From Lumbricus rubellus (taxonomy: Eukaryota; Annelida; Clitellata; Crassiclitellata; Lumbricidae): a stretch of 64,000 nt of DNA. The stretch covers positions 40,455,033 through 40,519,032 of the forward strand of contig OX243811.1 of NCBI GenBank assembly GCA_945859605.1. Reading direction: 5' to 3'. The first letter of the stretch is position 1; each line of letters starts with the position of its first letter. Positions 51,934 through 63,999 of this stretch are shown here, one piece after another. The notes beneath the pieces are model-generated. The model was not told the origin of the DNA. It was given only the letters and a program-made list of their open reading frames with translations, and searched no databases. A program made the translations under genes and the position numbers.

Positions 51934-54900
51934 TTACGATCTAGCCATTGTCTGAAAGTGAATCAGAATTAAAATTTAGAATTGAGCAGATTCAAAGATG
52001 CAGTTCATTCATTTTATTTTTCCAACCAGGACTAAATTCCCAATCTGCTCTGAACAGTTTCAATATATATATACATCCTTTGAAAATACATCTTCATTAA
52101 ACTCGTTGCATTTATGAAATGCAAAATCGGTTATTGATGATACAAAATTAGAAGATATGATATATTAAATTATGTTAAGAAGATATAAATTGGCTAGCAT
52201 CTGCCAGGAGCTGCATTTAATTTTTTTAAATAATTAGCTAACGGCTGCTCAATTTCTAGCCTGCTTTAAAATATTAAATTTGGTATGTTTTGCTTTTAAG
52301 AGGATCGTAAATAGTGATCAATTGTCCGGTTATGACACACAAAATTTAACCAAAATTGCGAAGGCATTACTGTACAACTTAACAATGATAAAAGACACAA
52401 ATGTTTTGAAATGCACTTCACAGCATGCACAACTCTCAAATTCTACACACACCCCCAAACTTTTTTAACATGGGAATAGACTCAGAACTGAAATTAGAAC
52501 CTTAGAACACGCTTTAATGATGATGAACAACGTGTACCAAAACCAGTCACTTACCATACCAGACAAGCTCTGTTCAAAGCCTCCTTGTTGATTTCGGTTG
52601 CGAGACTGCCCTCTGTATCCCATGCCTCCTGCAAACAACATTGTTATCCATTAATTTTCTGTTAAAAATGTTATTATCTGTCAAAACATTTCATTATCAG
52701 CATCAACATCATCTTACCCTTACATCAATTTCCCGCTTCATTCAATCCTTCACATTCAAGTTTCTTGCTAGCAGCTGCTGTGTGTTTTCCACTTTTGCTT
52801 GATAGATGAAGTTTTAATTTAAAAGAAAATTACTGCTTCAGAACTGGAATTAGAACATAAATTATTTTGAAACCGTAATTAGAACTGAAGTTATTGCCGA
52901 ACTTGAATTAGAACATAAATTATTTTAAAACCGGAATTAGAACTGAAGTTATTGCCGAACTTGAATCAGAACTGAAATTATTTCAGGAATTGTGATTAGA
53001 ACTGAAACTGGAATGATTTTTCAACATGGGAATAGACTCAGAACTGAAATTAGAACCTTAGAACACAAATAGGATAAAAATTGGGAATTATGTTTAGAAC
53101 TGAAAATATCATTGGTCACATGAATCCATTAACAAACACAACAACATTCTCATCAGCATCATCACCACTTCTATCCTTCTTACAGAGAAACTGAAAAAAC
53201 CCAATTTCAACCTTATCGTCATCATCACAATGATTCTTGAGTAATTTGTTGTCACCACGCAATAACTAATATGGTGGGTGCAGCACAGTGTTACACAGTT
53301 GAATCATGACGAATACCTCGGTAGCCTGTGCTCCATCCTCCACCTCGCCCTCTTCCGTAGTAGCCACGGCCACGACCTCTGCCCCCACGACGGTTATAGG
53401 ATGTGCCGGACACACCAAATGTCTCCGTATTCATCTTCCGCTCCTCTTTCCAGTTTGGCCGACCACCACCACTGCAGAAATCAGACACAGTAGTTTTAAA
53501 AAAGTATTTCAATTCAACGCCTCCCAACAAAGAACAATGCTCAAAAGCAAAACATTGGGAGTCCTTAAAAGTACAGTACGACAACACATTTGCATATACA
53601 TTGTATACAATTTATATATATAAATTATATATGAATATATAATTAATATATGCATATATAGTGTTTAATACTGTTTATACACACTCATGCCTTAACACTT
53701 TAATGATGATAGACAGTGTGTACTAAAAACAGCTAGGAAACTCCTACATCCTTCCGGACTCACAGCAAGTAAAACTGTGAATCTTCAATTTCCTGCAAAA
53801 TTAATGAACGGCAAAAAATTTGCAATACCAACACATTTTTGAAGTAATTACTAATCAAGTACAACTACTGTTTCAGAAAATTCTCTGTATCAGGTATAAG
53901 GAAACGGCATCAAATTTAATCAAAATCCAAGATTGTGTATTGTACAGTCACCTTACACATATGATATAATCGTTTATTGAGCTCTTGCTGACATACCACA
54001 ACCATTTACAAAGAAAGAAATAATAAAGAAAATTATAATAATTGATCTTGGCTGATTGATTGATTGAATACTGGATGAATTGTTGTGATGACTCACAGGT
54101 AAATCTACAGCACAGAATGATAGTTGACCTACCCACGACTCTTATCCAGTGCCTCACAACTGATGCTGTCAAAGAATGACTTTGTCTTGTCATAGAAGAC
54201 TGGCTGTTCCTCCTCTGCTTCCTCCTCTTCGTCTGCCGAAGCTTCATGCTCTCCATCTCCCTTTTCACCTATCAAAGAACTATTGTCTATTAGAGCCTGT
54301 CAACAAAAGCAAGCACTGAGTAACTAGGAACCTCTGGCAGCATCTGCAGTAGGCAATTCAAATCCTACCATGAGATATATTTTAACAATTTGGTTCCCAT
54401 AACTCATTGCCAAACCAGGTTTTTAATAAATACGGTTTAATAGAGTGGCAGTTGAGGAATGCCACCAGGGACTTATGGGAGATGTACTGCCATATCAAAG
54501 GATTGGCTGGTCACGGATATCTTTGTTCTTCATCTCAAGGTGAAACTGTTACCCCTCTGCACACACATCATAAATCATCATGCCCTTCTAGTTGTCGCAC
54601 CTTCCATGAGATATGCGTGTTCTTTTAACAGGGGACTCTGCATACACTTTTCAAATGCATTTGAAAACTGATCTCTATCACCAAGGCTGGACTTACCTTT
54701 GAGCAGGTATTGTGGTGAGGCATAATTAAAATAATGTGAATGAATGGATGAAAATGAGTACACGTCAGTGTAAATAATTTATATATGGGGAGCAAATAAC
54801 CCACCCCATTTTGCATGAGGTAATCTGTTCCCTATTCACATTCATAAACTTTGTGAACTCCCCTGCGAAACTCTGCCCTACTGTTTCGTTTACAAACTTT

Positions 54901-57347
54901 GGATATATTTCTTTATAATCTTGGAGAAATGAAAACAAGAAACTACACATAACAAGCAAAGTACCTATGGTCAGCTTCTCCTTAAGTTCCTTTTCAATCT
55001 GCTCCTTGTCAAACTGGGCGTTGGAACTTTCAAAATCAAATTCTCCTTCAAATCGAAGACCCGAATCTCCACGAGGACCTCCAATTCCCCGGCCCCTCTG
55101 TGGTCGGCCCCCTCCTCGAGGTCCACCACGTCCTCTTGGTACTCCTGCGGAAAACATAAACACAGTATGATAATGTTGTCTGCCCATCGTTTGGAAATTA
55201 AAAACAGATCTTTTGTCGAAGCAGTAAAAATTACTAACATAAATATCACCAGTAAAATATGGTGTCGTCAAGTATCAAGTCGTAACATATTGCAATACAA
55301 GTAGCATATATTGTGCAGAGCTCTATAGTTGGTCTGAAATGCAGTCCTGACGTAATGCTTCACATGCTGGTTTGGTTGGAGTACTTCTATAAGATTCTTT
55401 TTACGGAATACTTTTAAAACTTAATATTGGTTTGTACACATGTGTAAGTATGTTATATTTAAATAGTGCCTTCAGCACTTTCTTAAGTATGCTGAACTGC
55501 TGACAGATTATCTCAGATAAGCCGAATATATGTTTTTAAGCCATTATTTGCAGACCATGTGAATAATATTCAAGGAAAGAGTGTGGTTTGGTACATGAGT
55601 TTGTGACTTGCTACTACTGCTTACCCTGTTGGTTCTGCTGGAGCACATAAACCTCACTTCTGCCATAAAGTTAGGAGCCCCAATGCTGCCCCATGCATTT
55701 GTAATTTTGTTGCACATAGCATGCAACCCTGATTCTTTATACAGATGACATGTGCTTTTGATGAACTCTGGCTTCTGCCACTTAGCCATGGTAAGTGGAA
55801 TACTACTTACCATATTGGTTTCTATTGGAGTATTCCATCGAATAACCCTGGTTCCTGTTATAGTTGGCTGGCGACTGAGAATAGCTCTGGTTTCGGTAGC
55901 CATAGTCTGATCCATGTGGTGCGTGGTTTCGGCTGGTGTACTCTGCCCCTTGCGAAGGATAAAATCTCTGCTGCTGCTGCTGGTGCTGTTGTGGACGCCG
56001 TGATGAATTCAGCCGGTTGTTCTCTCGTAGCTGATCTCCGCCACCGCCATTCGCACCAATGCCTTGACCTTGATCGCGATTCGTCTCCAACTGAGATGGC
56101 GAATTTTCAGCAGATCCAGCTGAAAACACAAAAAATAGATCTTAATCCTCTAGAACTGCTCATGCAATATTAGCTCAACAAGCAATTAACACTGGAATAT
56201 GCAAATGTGGCTTGTGTAAAAGAAAGAACACAGTATAAACATCACCCTTCACTTTAATATTGGAACATTGGCACTATTGAGGGTTCGATTTTATTACCAA
56301 TGAACCAGTCTTTTTAAACTAACTGCACCCATCTATGGAAAACTTCAGAACACCGTTTTAGATAGAAGCGATTATAGATCGATGCATGATACAGCATCAA
56401 AGATTTGCTACCTTGAACGATGGCCGAGCAACAGTGACAAAAAAACCTGTGATCTCAACAAAGCTCACCTGATGGTGCAGTTGGTCCCTTGGGTGATCCA
56501 AATGACAGCTGACTTGTCAAAGCAGGTCCCTGCAGATCTTGGTCATGCTGACCTGGTAACTGAAGACCAGGAGGAGGCTGGCGACCTACAGGACCACCAT
56601 ATCCAGGCAAATCAACTCCTGTAGAGTATTGAGGAGAGCCATATGGTCGCTGATTCGGTAATCCACCAATTCCACCCAAAACACCAGGCTCTGACGACTA
56701 CCAACAGACACAGATATTTATTTATATGCACAAAATATCAAAACATTTACATAGTATCTTTAAGAAAATTTACATAGTATCTTTAAGAAACCTTCAGCAG
56801 CTATACATTACACAATACAATGATATCCAGCATTTCGATATAATGAAGACTTAGAAAGTGATTAGGAGTATTTGCATTATTCCGATTTGGAGTCACATAA
56901 ACAGCTCGTGACACATTTAGTAATTTGTGCTCTAATCAACAACAGTAAAAAAATGCATCATGCAAGTACCAAATTTTGCATTCATACCCGTTGTAAAATA
57001 TGAAGACATGGTATGCAACACTTAAAACAACATCGTGGATCATTGTTCGAGAATATGGCATAGAGCAAAGCAGCTAACAAGTCAGTGACGTTCAGCAATT
57101 TATCTTCTACAAGGTGCACTAATCAAACAATTATCATGTGAAAACTAATTTAACAAGAACATTTCCATATTTTGTTTGCTTTCGTATATAAGTCCTCCCG
57201 CAGTATCAGTTTGCTTTTTAAAGAAAGTAATTATGTATTTAGACAGTATCACACAGAATTAACTCAGTCCTCTAGTTCTACACCAATCTGTCTGCTCTTG
57301 CTATATATGAATAATGCTGTGAAGGATCATAACAAAATTCAAATGAC

Positions 57348-57384
<37 letters not shown>

Positions 57385-58481
57385 AAGCATATTATGCTTT
57401 AGGTTAAGGCTTAGTGGTCACGTTTACCTGAACTATAGCTGGATCCTGAGGCAGACCCACCATCTGAGGTGGTGCACACACATGAAGGTCCTTTATATCC
57501 CGTCCTCTGAATATGATATATTCAAATATTTCATCCCTAGGTGGCACAGGACGATCCGTTGGTCGATCTTCAGTTCCAAACGATTTAACTGAACAGACAA
57601 TCCATCATTAATTTAAGATTTCTAACGCTTGTATTTGGTAAACGAACATTGAACATGTTGTAATCACATCATGTTTTAGCAGTTGTATCAGTTTACACAG
57701 GAGACCCAAAAGGGGCCGAAGGTCCCACTAGCCAGGGATGCACTTAGTGCATTAGGTATAAAGATGTAACACGGCCAACTAGAGAAAAGCAATAAAACAG
57801 AAAATTCTTAACTATGACAATTATTAGGTTATTATATTCTAAAAGATGGTATCCACTTCAAAGAACAAGAACAAACAAGTACACACTGTAGATGAATTCA
57901 TGGTAATCCCCCAAACTACAAATCATATTTTCTGCCACAGAAGCACTACGCATTACTTAAACCATATTTAGATTAATAAATGCCTCAATAAATTAATAAT
58001 AATAATGCGCTACACAAATCAAACTAAAGATTAGGTTGAAGACGGGCAAAAGGCAAATTTTCAAACTTTGGCCCAAAATAAAATACTTGCATATAATTAT
58101 TCTGTAATATTTAACAACAAATATTCATGTCTACTGTATTGTATTGACAGAAATGGCAACCAATAGAAAATATTTAAAATTTCCTAGATGATCACGTTTT
58201 CACTCCTACGCTTAACATATTGCAGAATACTGAACTTTCAAGAAACATCAAAGTTGGCAAAAAATGACAGTATATTAAATTTATTAACAGACACACTCTG
58301 TGCACATCAATTCGTTAATTTAAAAAGGGGTTTAAAAATCATTAAAGAGAGAGACCGTACCTTTCGCGAGGGCGACAGTAGATTCTTTCGGATCAATAGT
58401 GTACAGTACACCCTCATATCGAATTTCCGCTTTCGATATCAAACTGATCTTACTCCCCAAATAAGGTACACTTCCGCTCAT
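51934..58481 (-). CDS. LSM14: LSM14 (RAP55) mRNA-storage and decay protein (complete)
   Basis: Nine coding exons, 5' to 3' on the minus strand: 58481-58361, 57588-57428, 56697-56469, 56119-55811, 55144-54965, 54268-54133, 53471-53317, 52628-52555, 51951-51934. They sum to 1383 nt (460 residues plus stop) with matching phases and GT/AG borders; human LSM14A is of similar length. Domains in order: LSm at about residues 1-80 ([29 protein letters not shown]); a Gly/Gln/Asn/Tyr-rich linker; RGG; FDF at about 305-331 ([19 protein letters not shown]); FFD box at about 358-378 ([15 protein letters not shown]); TFG box ([11 protein letters not shown]); RGG-rich tail ending LSGMTMARS. LSM14 proteins bind DDX6 and 4E-T and collect translationally silent mRNA in P-bodies. 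If the seventh exon is read through instead of spliced, translation stops soon after in GIRHDSTV, an alternative C-terminus. The single invertebrate gene corresponds to vertebrate LSM14A and LSM14B together. Confidence 0.94.
52466..53068. repeat. direct repeat pair and ~60 bp tandem repeat in an LSM14 intron
   Basis: A 44 bp stretch starting aacatgggaatagactcaga occurs at about 52467 and again at about 53022, essentially identical. A degenerate 60 bp tandem repeat built on gaattagaac.gaagttatt lies at 52855-53000. The 52467 copy and the LSM14 exon at 52628-52555 lie close together. Confidence 0.8.
57352..57382. repeat. (TA)n microsatellite
   Basis: A TA run in the second LSM14 intron. Confidence 0.9.
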
Positions 58482-59007
58482 TATAGCCAAGTAATTTCTG
58501 ACCAAGAAACAACTAAAAAAAGGCAGCGTTAATTAAGAAATTTATATCGTGATGCTACCTATAAACGCCCAAACCATTGTTACACAAAATTAAAATGGCG
58601 GCTATTCAAAGACGAAGATATGGATCATGCAGATACGTCGTTTACGCCAACTTCTTTGTGTAGCGCATTTAATTCTAAGTGCAAGTCGCGATCGTAGCAC
58701 GTAAAAACAGTTATTTTGTATATGGTACTGTGGTCATAGTCATGATCTCCAAGAAAGTGTCACTCGAAAGTAAAGCGCAAGACACAGCAGGTAGTAAAGA
58801 ATCAGTTTATTTGTGAGCGCTGCATCGAATCAGAGAGGTGGTCCAAAAAGTGGTCCGAGTCTGGTTTCCAGAGAAGGCCTAAATTAAAGACCCAAAAGGC
58901 TTTTACCTAAATTTTAAGGTTTGTGTCGTTTAAAAAATAATTTGTAGGTCTTACTTTAGGTCTTGTTTTACTTATTGGATATTCTCCTTTTCTAAGTTTT
59001 TTTTATA
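58482..59007. promoter_or_regulatory. LSM14 upstream region
   Basis: The segment before the LSM14 ATG should hold its 5' untranslated region and promoter (minus strand). The sequence 58590-58720 is less AT-rich and has several CpGs. No defined site can be named. Confidence 0.4.
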
Positions 59008-59009
59008 TA

Positions 59010-59989
59010 GGGGAAGGTTGCCATAGATGGACCAGCACCAAAGATGGACCATCCAGTGATTGGCCAGAAGGAATTAAACTGGATTGTCATGTGATGTTGT
59101 CGTATTTAGCAGGACACAAGATAGCTTGAATGAAATATTAGAATAATTAGACATTCGATACACAGAAAAACCACCGAGAAAACAGCCAAAGTGTTAATTG
59201 ACACCGCTTGATTTCATAATAGTTTGGGGGTAAAATTAATACGAAGTCGGGGCTGGACCTGCTGGAAAGCTTGGAATTGCATGGTTCATAAAATAAGGTT
59301 TTCAATTCCTTACAGGATACACAGGATACCGGAAAATCCGATATCACAGCTGTTTTAAAGGAATCAGGAGTTGGAAGTGTGTGTGTGCAAGTTGCCTAAG
59401 ATGAAACATGTGTGGTCCATGTTAGGCGACTATGCAAATATGCATGAAAACAGTTAATTCATCATTGATGATCATTATTACTAATGCAATTTACTGCTAT
59501 GTGTTCTACTAAGCCAGCATTTATAATTTACTAAAGACAGTGATATGGACCAGTGTTGAACTGTGAGAAAAATTAGAAAATTATTTGCTTAAATTTTAAA
59601 ATATTGATTTATTATTTATTTTTAATTAATAAAAAAAAAAAATTATTTTTCTTCGTAATATTATATATTTAAAAATTGCATGATGTGAAGTTTATGATGT
59701 AAGTTGAATCTAGCATAAATGGTTGATGAATTAAAGCTGTTTGTCCGCCTTTAATATACATTTTTGCATGGTCCATCTTTGGCGCCCATGGTCCATCTTT
59801 GGCGCCCATGCTCCTTTTTTAATTTTTAAAAAGTTTTTTCATTGAAATTATTTAAATGGCAATTTTATTGCATCCACTGGTTTATAAATACATAATCTAT
59901 GTAACGACCGTGTTGCATAATCATATTCTCATAATTTGTGGCGAAAACGGACGGCCATCCTTAAGCGGCCCATCTTTGCAACCTTCCCC
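59010..59989. mobile_element. TA-flanked DNA transposon, 980 bp, non-autonomous
   Basis: The ends GGGGAAGGTTGC and GCAACCTTCCCC are perfect inverted repeats that extend imperfectly to atagatgg/ccatcttt, with TA on both sides (59008-59009, 59990-59991). Inside is a tandem pair of catggtccatctttggcgcc near 59768-59812. No transposase frame. It abuts the 16 bp minisatellite and its left flank resembles the same array, so it may be inserted into it. Confidence 0.75.
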
Positions 59990-59991
59990 TA

Positions 59992-61110
59992 GATATTTTC
60001 GTTCATTGATGTTTTCTTCCTAAGTTATTTCTGTTCTATGATGTCTTCGTTCTTTGATGTAGGCTTACATGTTTTGTTCTTTGATGTTTTCGCCTCTTGA
60101 TGTTTTCGGTCATTGATGTTTTCATTCTAAGATATTTGTTCCTTTATATCAGACTATAATTTATGTTTCGTACTGTGATGTTTTCGTTCTTTGATGTTTT
60201 CTTTCATAGATAGGCCTAGCCTATTTTTGTTCTTCAAAAGTTTTCGTTCTTTAGTTCTTTGATGTTTTCGTTTATTCAAGTTCTCGTTCTTTGATATTTT
60301 CGTTCTGAGATATTTTCGTTCGTTGCTGTTTTATTTCTTGACATTTTAATTCTCTGATATTTTCTGTCTTGGATATTTTCGTTCAAGGATTTGTTCTTTC
60401 TTAGCTATTTTCGTTCTTTGATGTTTTCGTTCTTTGATGCTTTCGTTCTTTGATGCTTTCGTTCTTTGATACTTTCTTGCTTAGATTTTTTATTTGATGT
60501 TTTCATTCGTAGATGTTTTCGTTTCTTGATGTGTTCTGCTTTAGATAGGTTATCTATGTTCATTTATGTTTTCGTTCTAAGATATTTTCGTTCTTTGATA
60601 TCTTTGTTCTTTGATGATTTAGATCTTAGGTATTTTCGTTCTTTGATGCTTTCGTTCTTGGATATTTTCGTTCTCTGATGTTTTCGTTTCTACATATTTT
60701 CGTTCTTTGGTTTTTGTTTCTTAGGTATTATCGTTTTTTATGTTTTCGATCGTTGATGCTTTCGTTCTGTTATGTTTTGGTTCTTTGATGTCTTCGTTCT
60801 TTGATGTTTTCGCTCTATGATGTTTTCATTCTTTGATGCTTTCTTTCTGAGGTATTTCGTTTTTTGATGTTATTGTTCTTTGATGCTTTCGTTCTTTGAT
60901 GTTTTCTTTCTTACAAATTTTCGTTCCTATACGTTGTAAATGTTAGAATTTATTGTTGTTAGACGTTTTCGTTATTAGACGTTTTGATTTCTAGACGTTG
61001 TAATTATTAGAAGTTATTGTTGTTAGACGTTTTCATTATTAGACGTTTTGATTCCTAGACGTTGTAATTGTTAGAAGTTATTGTTGTTAGACGTTTTCGT
61101 TATTAGACGT
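59992..61110. repeat. 16 bp minisatellite with a 64 bp higher-order stage
   Basis: About 70 degenerate copies of a 16 bp unit, TTTTCGTTCTTTGATG. From about 60940 the unit changes to the TTTTCGTTATTAGACG type and is organised as four different 16-mers repeated together as a 64 bp block, about 2.5 times. The short open frames across it are artefacts. Confidence 0.9.
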
Positions 61111-61330
61111 GGTGGGGCCGTGGGTGATGCGTGGTGATGCGGGGCCGGAGCGGTGAGCGGTGTATGGATGCGGAATGGGTGGGACGAGGGGTGGGAGCTG
61201 TGAGCAGGGTGGGAGCAAAGCGGGGCGGTGTGTGGGTGCGGAAGGGGTGAGTACGGGGGGAGCGGTGAGCAGGGTGGGAGCGGTGAGCAGGATGGGAGCG
61301 GTGAGCAGGGTGGGAGCAGGATGGCGTGGA
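61111..61330. repeat. G-rich minisatellite, 18 bp unit
   Basis: Units of gagcagggtgggagcggt, about four clear copies, in strongly G-biased DNA. Confidence 0.85.
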
Positions 61331-61382
61331 AAAGAGGCGAAAACCCTAAATTTCCCGGGAAACGCCGGGTACCACGTCTAGT

Positions 61383-61383
<1 letters not shown>

Positions 61384-61434
<51 letters not shown>

Positions 61435-61459
61435 GTATATCAGTAAGCCATAGCACAGT

Positions 61460-61514
<55 letters not shown>
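61384..61514. repeat. two (TA)n tracts around a short spacer
   Basis: TA runs at 61384-61437 and 61463-61514 separated by tcagtaagccatagcacagt. Nearly the same spacer, after another TA run, recurs at 62234-62310, pointing to a duplication that included the Helitron-like segment. Confidence 0.85.
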
Positions 61515-61517
<3 letters not shown>

Positions 61518-62047
61518 GTAACCGCGTTTGGCTCGGCTTCAAGGATCTCCGAACTTTCTTCATTGATTGCTTTCGAAACTTCACTAAAAACGTTTAGTTC
61601 CAACACGGCCGGGTTTGCAGAATGCTTTTTGGGAAAAAGCGCAATCTTTTAAACCAAAAAAGCAACTTTGCAAATTCTACCGGAGGGGGAGGGGGAATGG
61701 AGGTTGGAGGGATGGTTGAATGCTCTTTTCAGCCACAGCAACGCGTGGCCGGGTACGCTAGTATATAAATAAAAATGAAATTTTCCAATAGTGCGGTCAC
61801 AATCACGCCGAAACTTACGCACCGATTGTTGTTAAAATTTACCAAAACCTTCCATTCCAATAGCACAGTGTCAGAACATTTTTTCCCGAAAAAAACCCAA
61901 TCGTTTCCACAAAAAGTGAACTTTGCAATCCGTTCGACCGCCATTTGCAAATTCAACAAAACAGCAGGGCTGCCAGATTTCAGACACAGCAGACGAAACA
62001 TGAATGAGGTCGCGTGCTGTGACGTCATAAGCGAGTCGCAAATTAAG

Positions 62048-62192
62048 GTGAGGGGGAGGGGAGGGGGAGGGGGAGGGGGAGGGGGAGGGGGAGGGGGTGA
62101 AGGAGGGGAGGGGAGGGGAGGGGGAGGGGGCGGGGGAGGACAAAGGGGGATGGGGAGGGGAGGGAAGGGGGAGGGAGAGGGGAGGGGAGGTC
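62048..62192. repeat. (GGGGGA)n G-rich tract
   Basis: About 145 bp of GAGGGG/GGGGGA units on the plus strand, just before a Helitron-like 3' end. It has strong G-quadruplex potential. Long Gly- and Pro-rich frames here are artefacts. Confidence 0.9.
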
Positions 62193-62229
62193 TTTTCTGC
62201 CACAGCAACGCGTGGCTGGGTACAGCTAG

Positions 62230-62282
<53 letters not shown>

Positions 62283-62310
62283 ATCAATAAGCAATAGCAC
62301 AGTCAATATT

Positions 62311-62819
62311 ATATGCATGTATACTGGGAAAAAAGAACGACTGCGCTGATTCTGCTCCTTACCGGCCACTTATAGACTCATAAAGTGCAACAGAGTGTGA
62401 GTTTCTATAATTTTTTGACCTCTTACCTACTTTCGTCGATTCATACAATTGGGTATTTAAGCTTACAGAAGTAGGCCTAACTGCAAAAATCTGATTTTTT
62501 ATTGCGCAATTTACTTTCCCAACTAGGTCCTACACATTTCGTACCCAGCTGCATGTTAGAATAAGCCCTGGCTTTCCATGTAGGCTAGTGTGCCCTCTCA
62601 GGACTTGAAATTCCAGAAAATTGTCTCCATTAATTCATGAACCGAGGAATAGCTGATAATTTATTTAACTCTAAAAAACTATGAAAAACAACGTCTCGAC
62701 GACAAGTCGACAATTATAGGAGTCTGACACAATACGACTGTCAGGTTTACTTAATTTCGGTTTGAAGCAATGATAGATCTCTGATATTGCATCATTATTT
62801 TTGTTGCTTCGCAAACAAA
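62311..62819. other. intergenic, no gene recognised
   Basis: No frame with a domain. It would be the 3' flank of the PAN-like exon at 63808 if the hAT element were removed. Confidence 0.4.
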
Positions 62820-62827
62820 CTCAGATG

Positions 62828-63806
62828 CAGTGGCGTAGCAATAGGGTAGACTGGGTAGACAAAGTCTAGGGGGCCCCCGAGTGTAGAGGCCCCAGAGGGG
62901 CCCCCGAGTTTGCAAGATTCAGAAAAAATATGTTAAATAAATAATGTAGTAGACTAAGTAGACGATACTGTGTCAGACTCTCAATAGTCAGTACGGTTAC
63001 CCGAGAAACCCGTCAAGTTCCGTCAACCCGACACGACGCGACGAGTCGGACTCGGAGACGTACCCAGGCCCAGCTCCAGCAGTGCACAGCACTAATGTTT
63101 AATTAGGGAAAACTTTCTATTTTAGAGAAACTTATTTCCGTGAAATAAATTGCGCATCTCATTGTTTGAGAAATGCATGTTAGGAACTTACAGTTTAGGC
63201 CTAAAAAATGTTGTGTTTCCGGTAACAGAGCTAAAAAATTGGGTAGGTATACAGGTCGAAAATTATTTTTATTTTGGTAAAATATTTTTTGTATGCAGTG
63301 ACTATCTGAAAAAGTATACCCGAGTACCCGACTAGTCTTTTTTGCACAAAGGTATACGGTACGCTGCAACAAAGTACGTGTTCTAAGCAAGTATAAACTG
63401 CCTATTTCCCGACTGTCTGCACCTAAAACTGCTCTAGAAAACAGTCCTATTAATTTTATTTTGTTGACGTCTTTTCTGTTATGTCAATACAAATGCTAAA
63501 AAATATATTTTTTTAAGTTAAATTTTTTCTAAAAAAATGTTTTATTAAAAAAAATTATTTTAAAGAAACTTTTTTTTACAAAATTATTTGAGTCGCGGCA
63601 ATAAAAGAAGGTCAGTCGGGTTACCGAAAACACAGCATTTTTTAAGGCCTTGCTGTAATTTGTACTTGTATCTTGTTCATATACATCAGCATTTCAATAA
63701 ATTAATAAGTAATAATACATTTCAATAAGTGCTGTAGGGAGAGGGCTCTGAGGGCCCCACCTTCATATTTTGTCTAGGGGCCCCCGAGTTTCTAGTTACG
63801 CCACTG
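62828..63806. mobile_element. hAT-like non-autonomous element, 979 bp
   Basis: The ends are CAGTGGCGTAGCAA and TAGTTACGCCACTG, with subterminal gggggcccccgag motifs near both ends. Perfect 8 bp duplications CTCAGATG lie at 62820-62827 and 63807-63814. No transposase frame. The right-hand duplication overlaps the stop codon of the exon at 63808-63999. Confidence 0.9.
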
Positions 63807-63807
63807 C

Positions 63808-63999
63808 TCAGATGAACTCGTAGATCTGGGTCCACCAACTCCATTCCGTGGCATTATTTCTCAGGTCGCACTGGATGGTTCCGCGCGGAAGAAAATTCAT
63901 CTCGCACGTGTTCTCCAGATGGCGATAGTTGACGGAATCACAGCCGACCGTCTGCTTGCAATGTCTCAGGCAATCCACTGTCGAACGTTTCTTTAGAAC
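63808..63999 (-). CDS. terminal exon of a PAN/apple-like domain protein (partial)
   Basis: On the minus strand the frame from the window edge is open for 63 codons and ends at a TGA (63810-63808). The translation carries a cysteine pattern and core typical of PAN/apple modules: DCLRHCKQTVGCDSVNY, then NTCEMNF, then a Trp-rich end EWSWWTQIYEF. PAN domains are extracellular disulfide-bonded modules that bind proteins or sugars. There is no start codon and no acceptor in the visible part, so the gene continues beyond 64000. The base composition is clearly more coding-like than the flank. The stop codon lies in the target duplication of the hAT element, which therefore occupies the first bases of the 3' untranslated region. 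Family call is from the motif only. Confidence 0.6.
   Translation of the reverse strand, partial: VLKKRSTVDCLRHCKQTVGCDSVNYRHLENTCEMNFLPRGTIQCDLRNNATEWSWWTQIYEFI

Larger units (their letters stand above)
61331..62231 (+). mobile_element. Helitron-like 3' termini, three in tandem
   Basis: Three segments end in a GC-rich hairpin and CTAGT: cgccgggtaccacgtctagt (to about 61382), cgtggccgggtacgctagt (to about 61762) and cgtggctgggtacagctagt (to about 62231). Each is followed by a TATA-rich run. A short stem with CTAG/CTRR end and T-flank fits Helitron 3' ends. The piece 61763-62231 begins tataaataaaaatgaaa, resembling known Helitron starts, but a 5' TC is not seen. No Rep/helicase coding. Confidence 0.5.

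Noticed and set aside
61729..62297. Pro-rich and Gly-rich open frames of 138-171 codons
   Set aside because: They result from the GGGGGA tract and adjoining TA run; no domain and no splice context.
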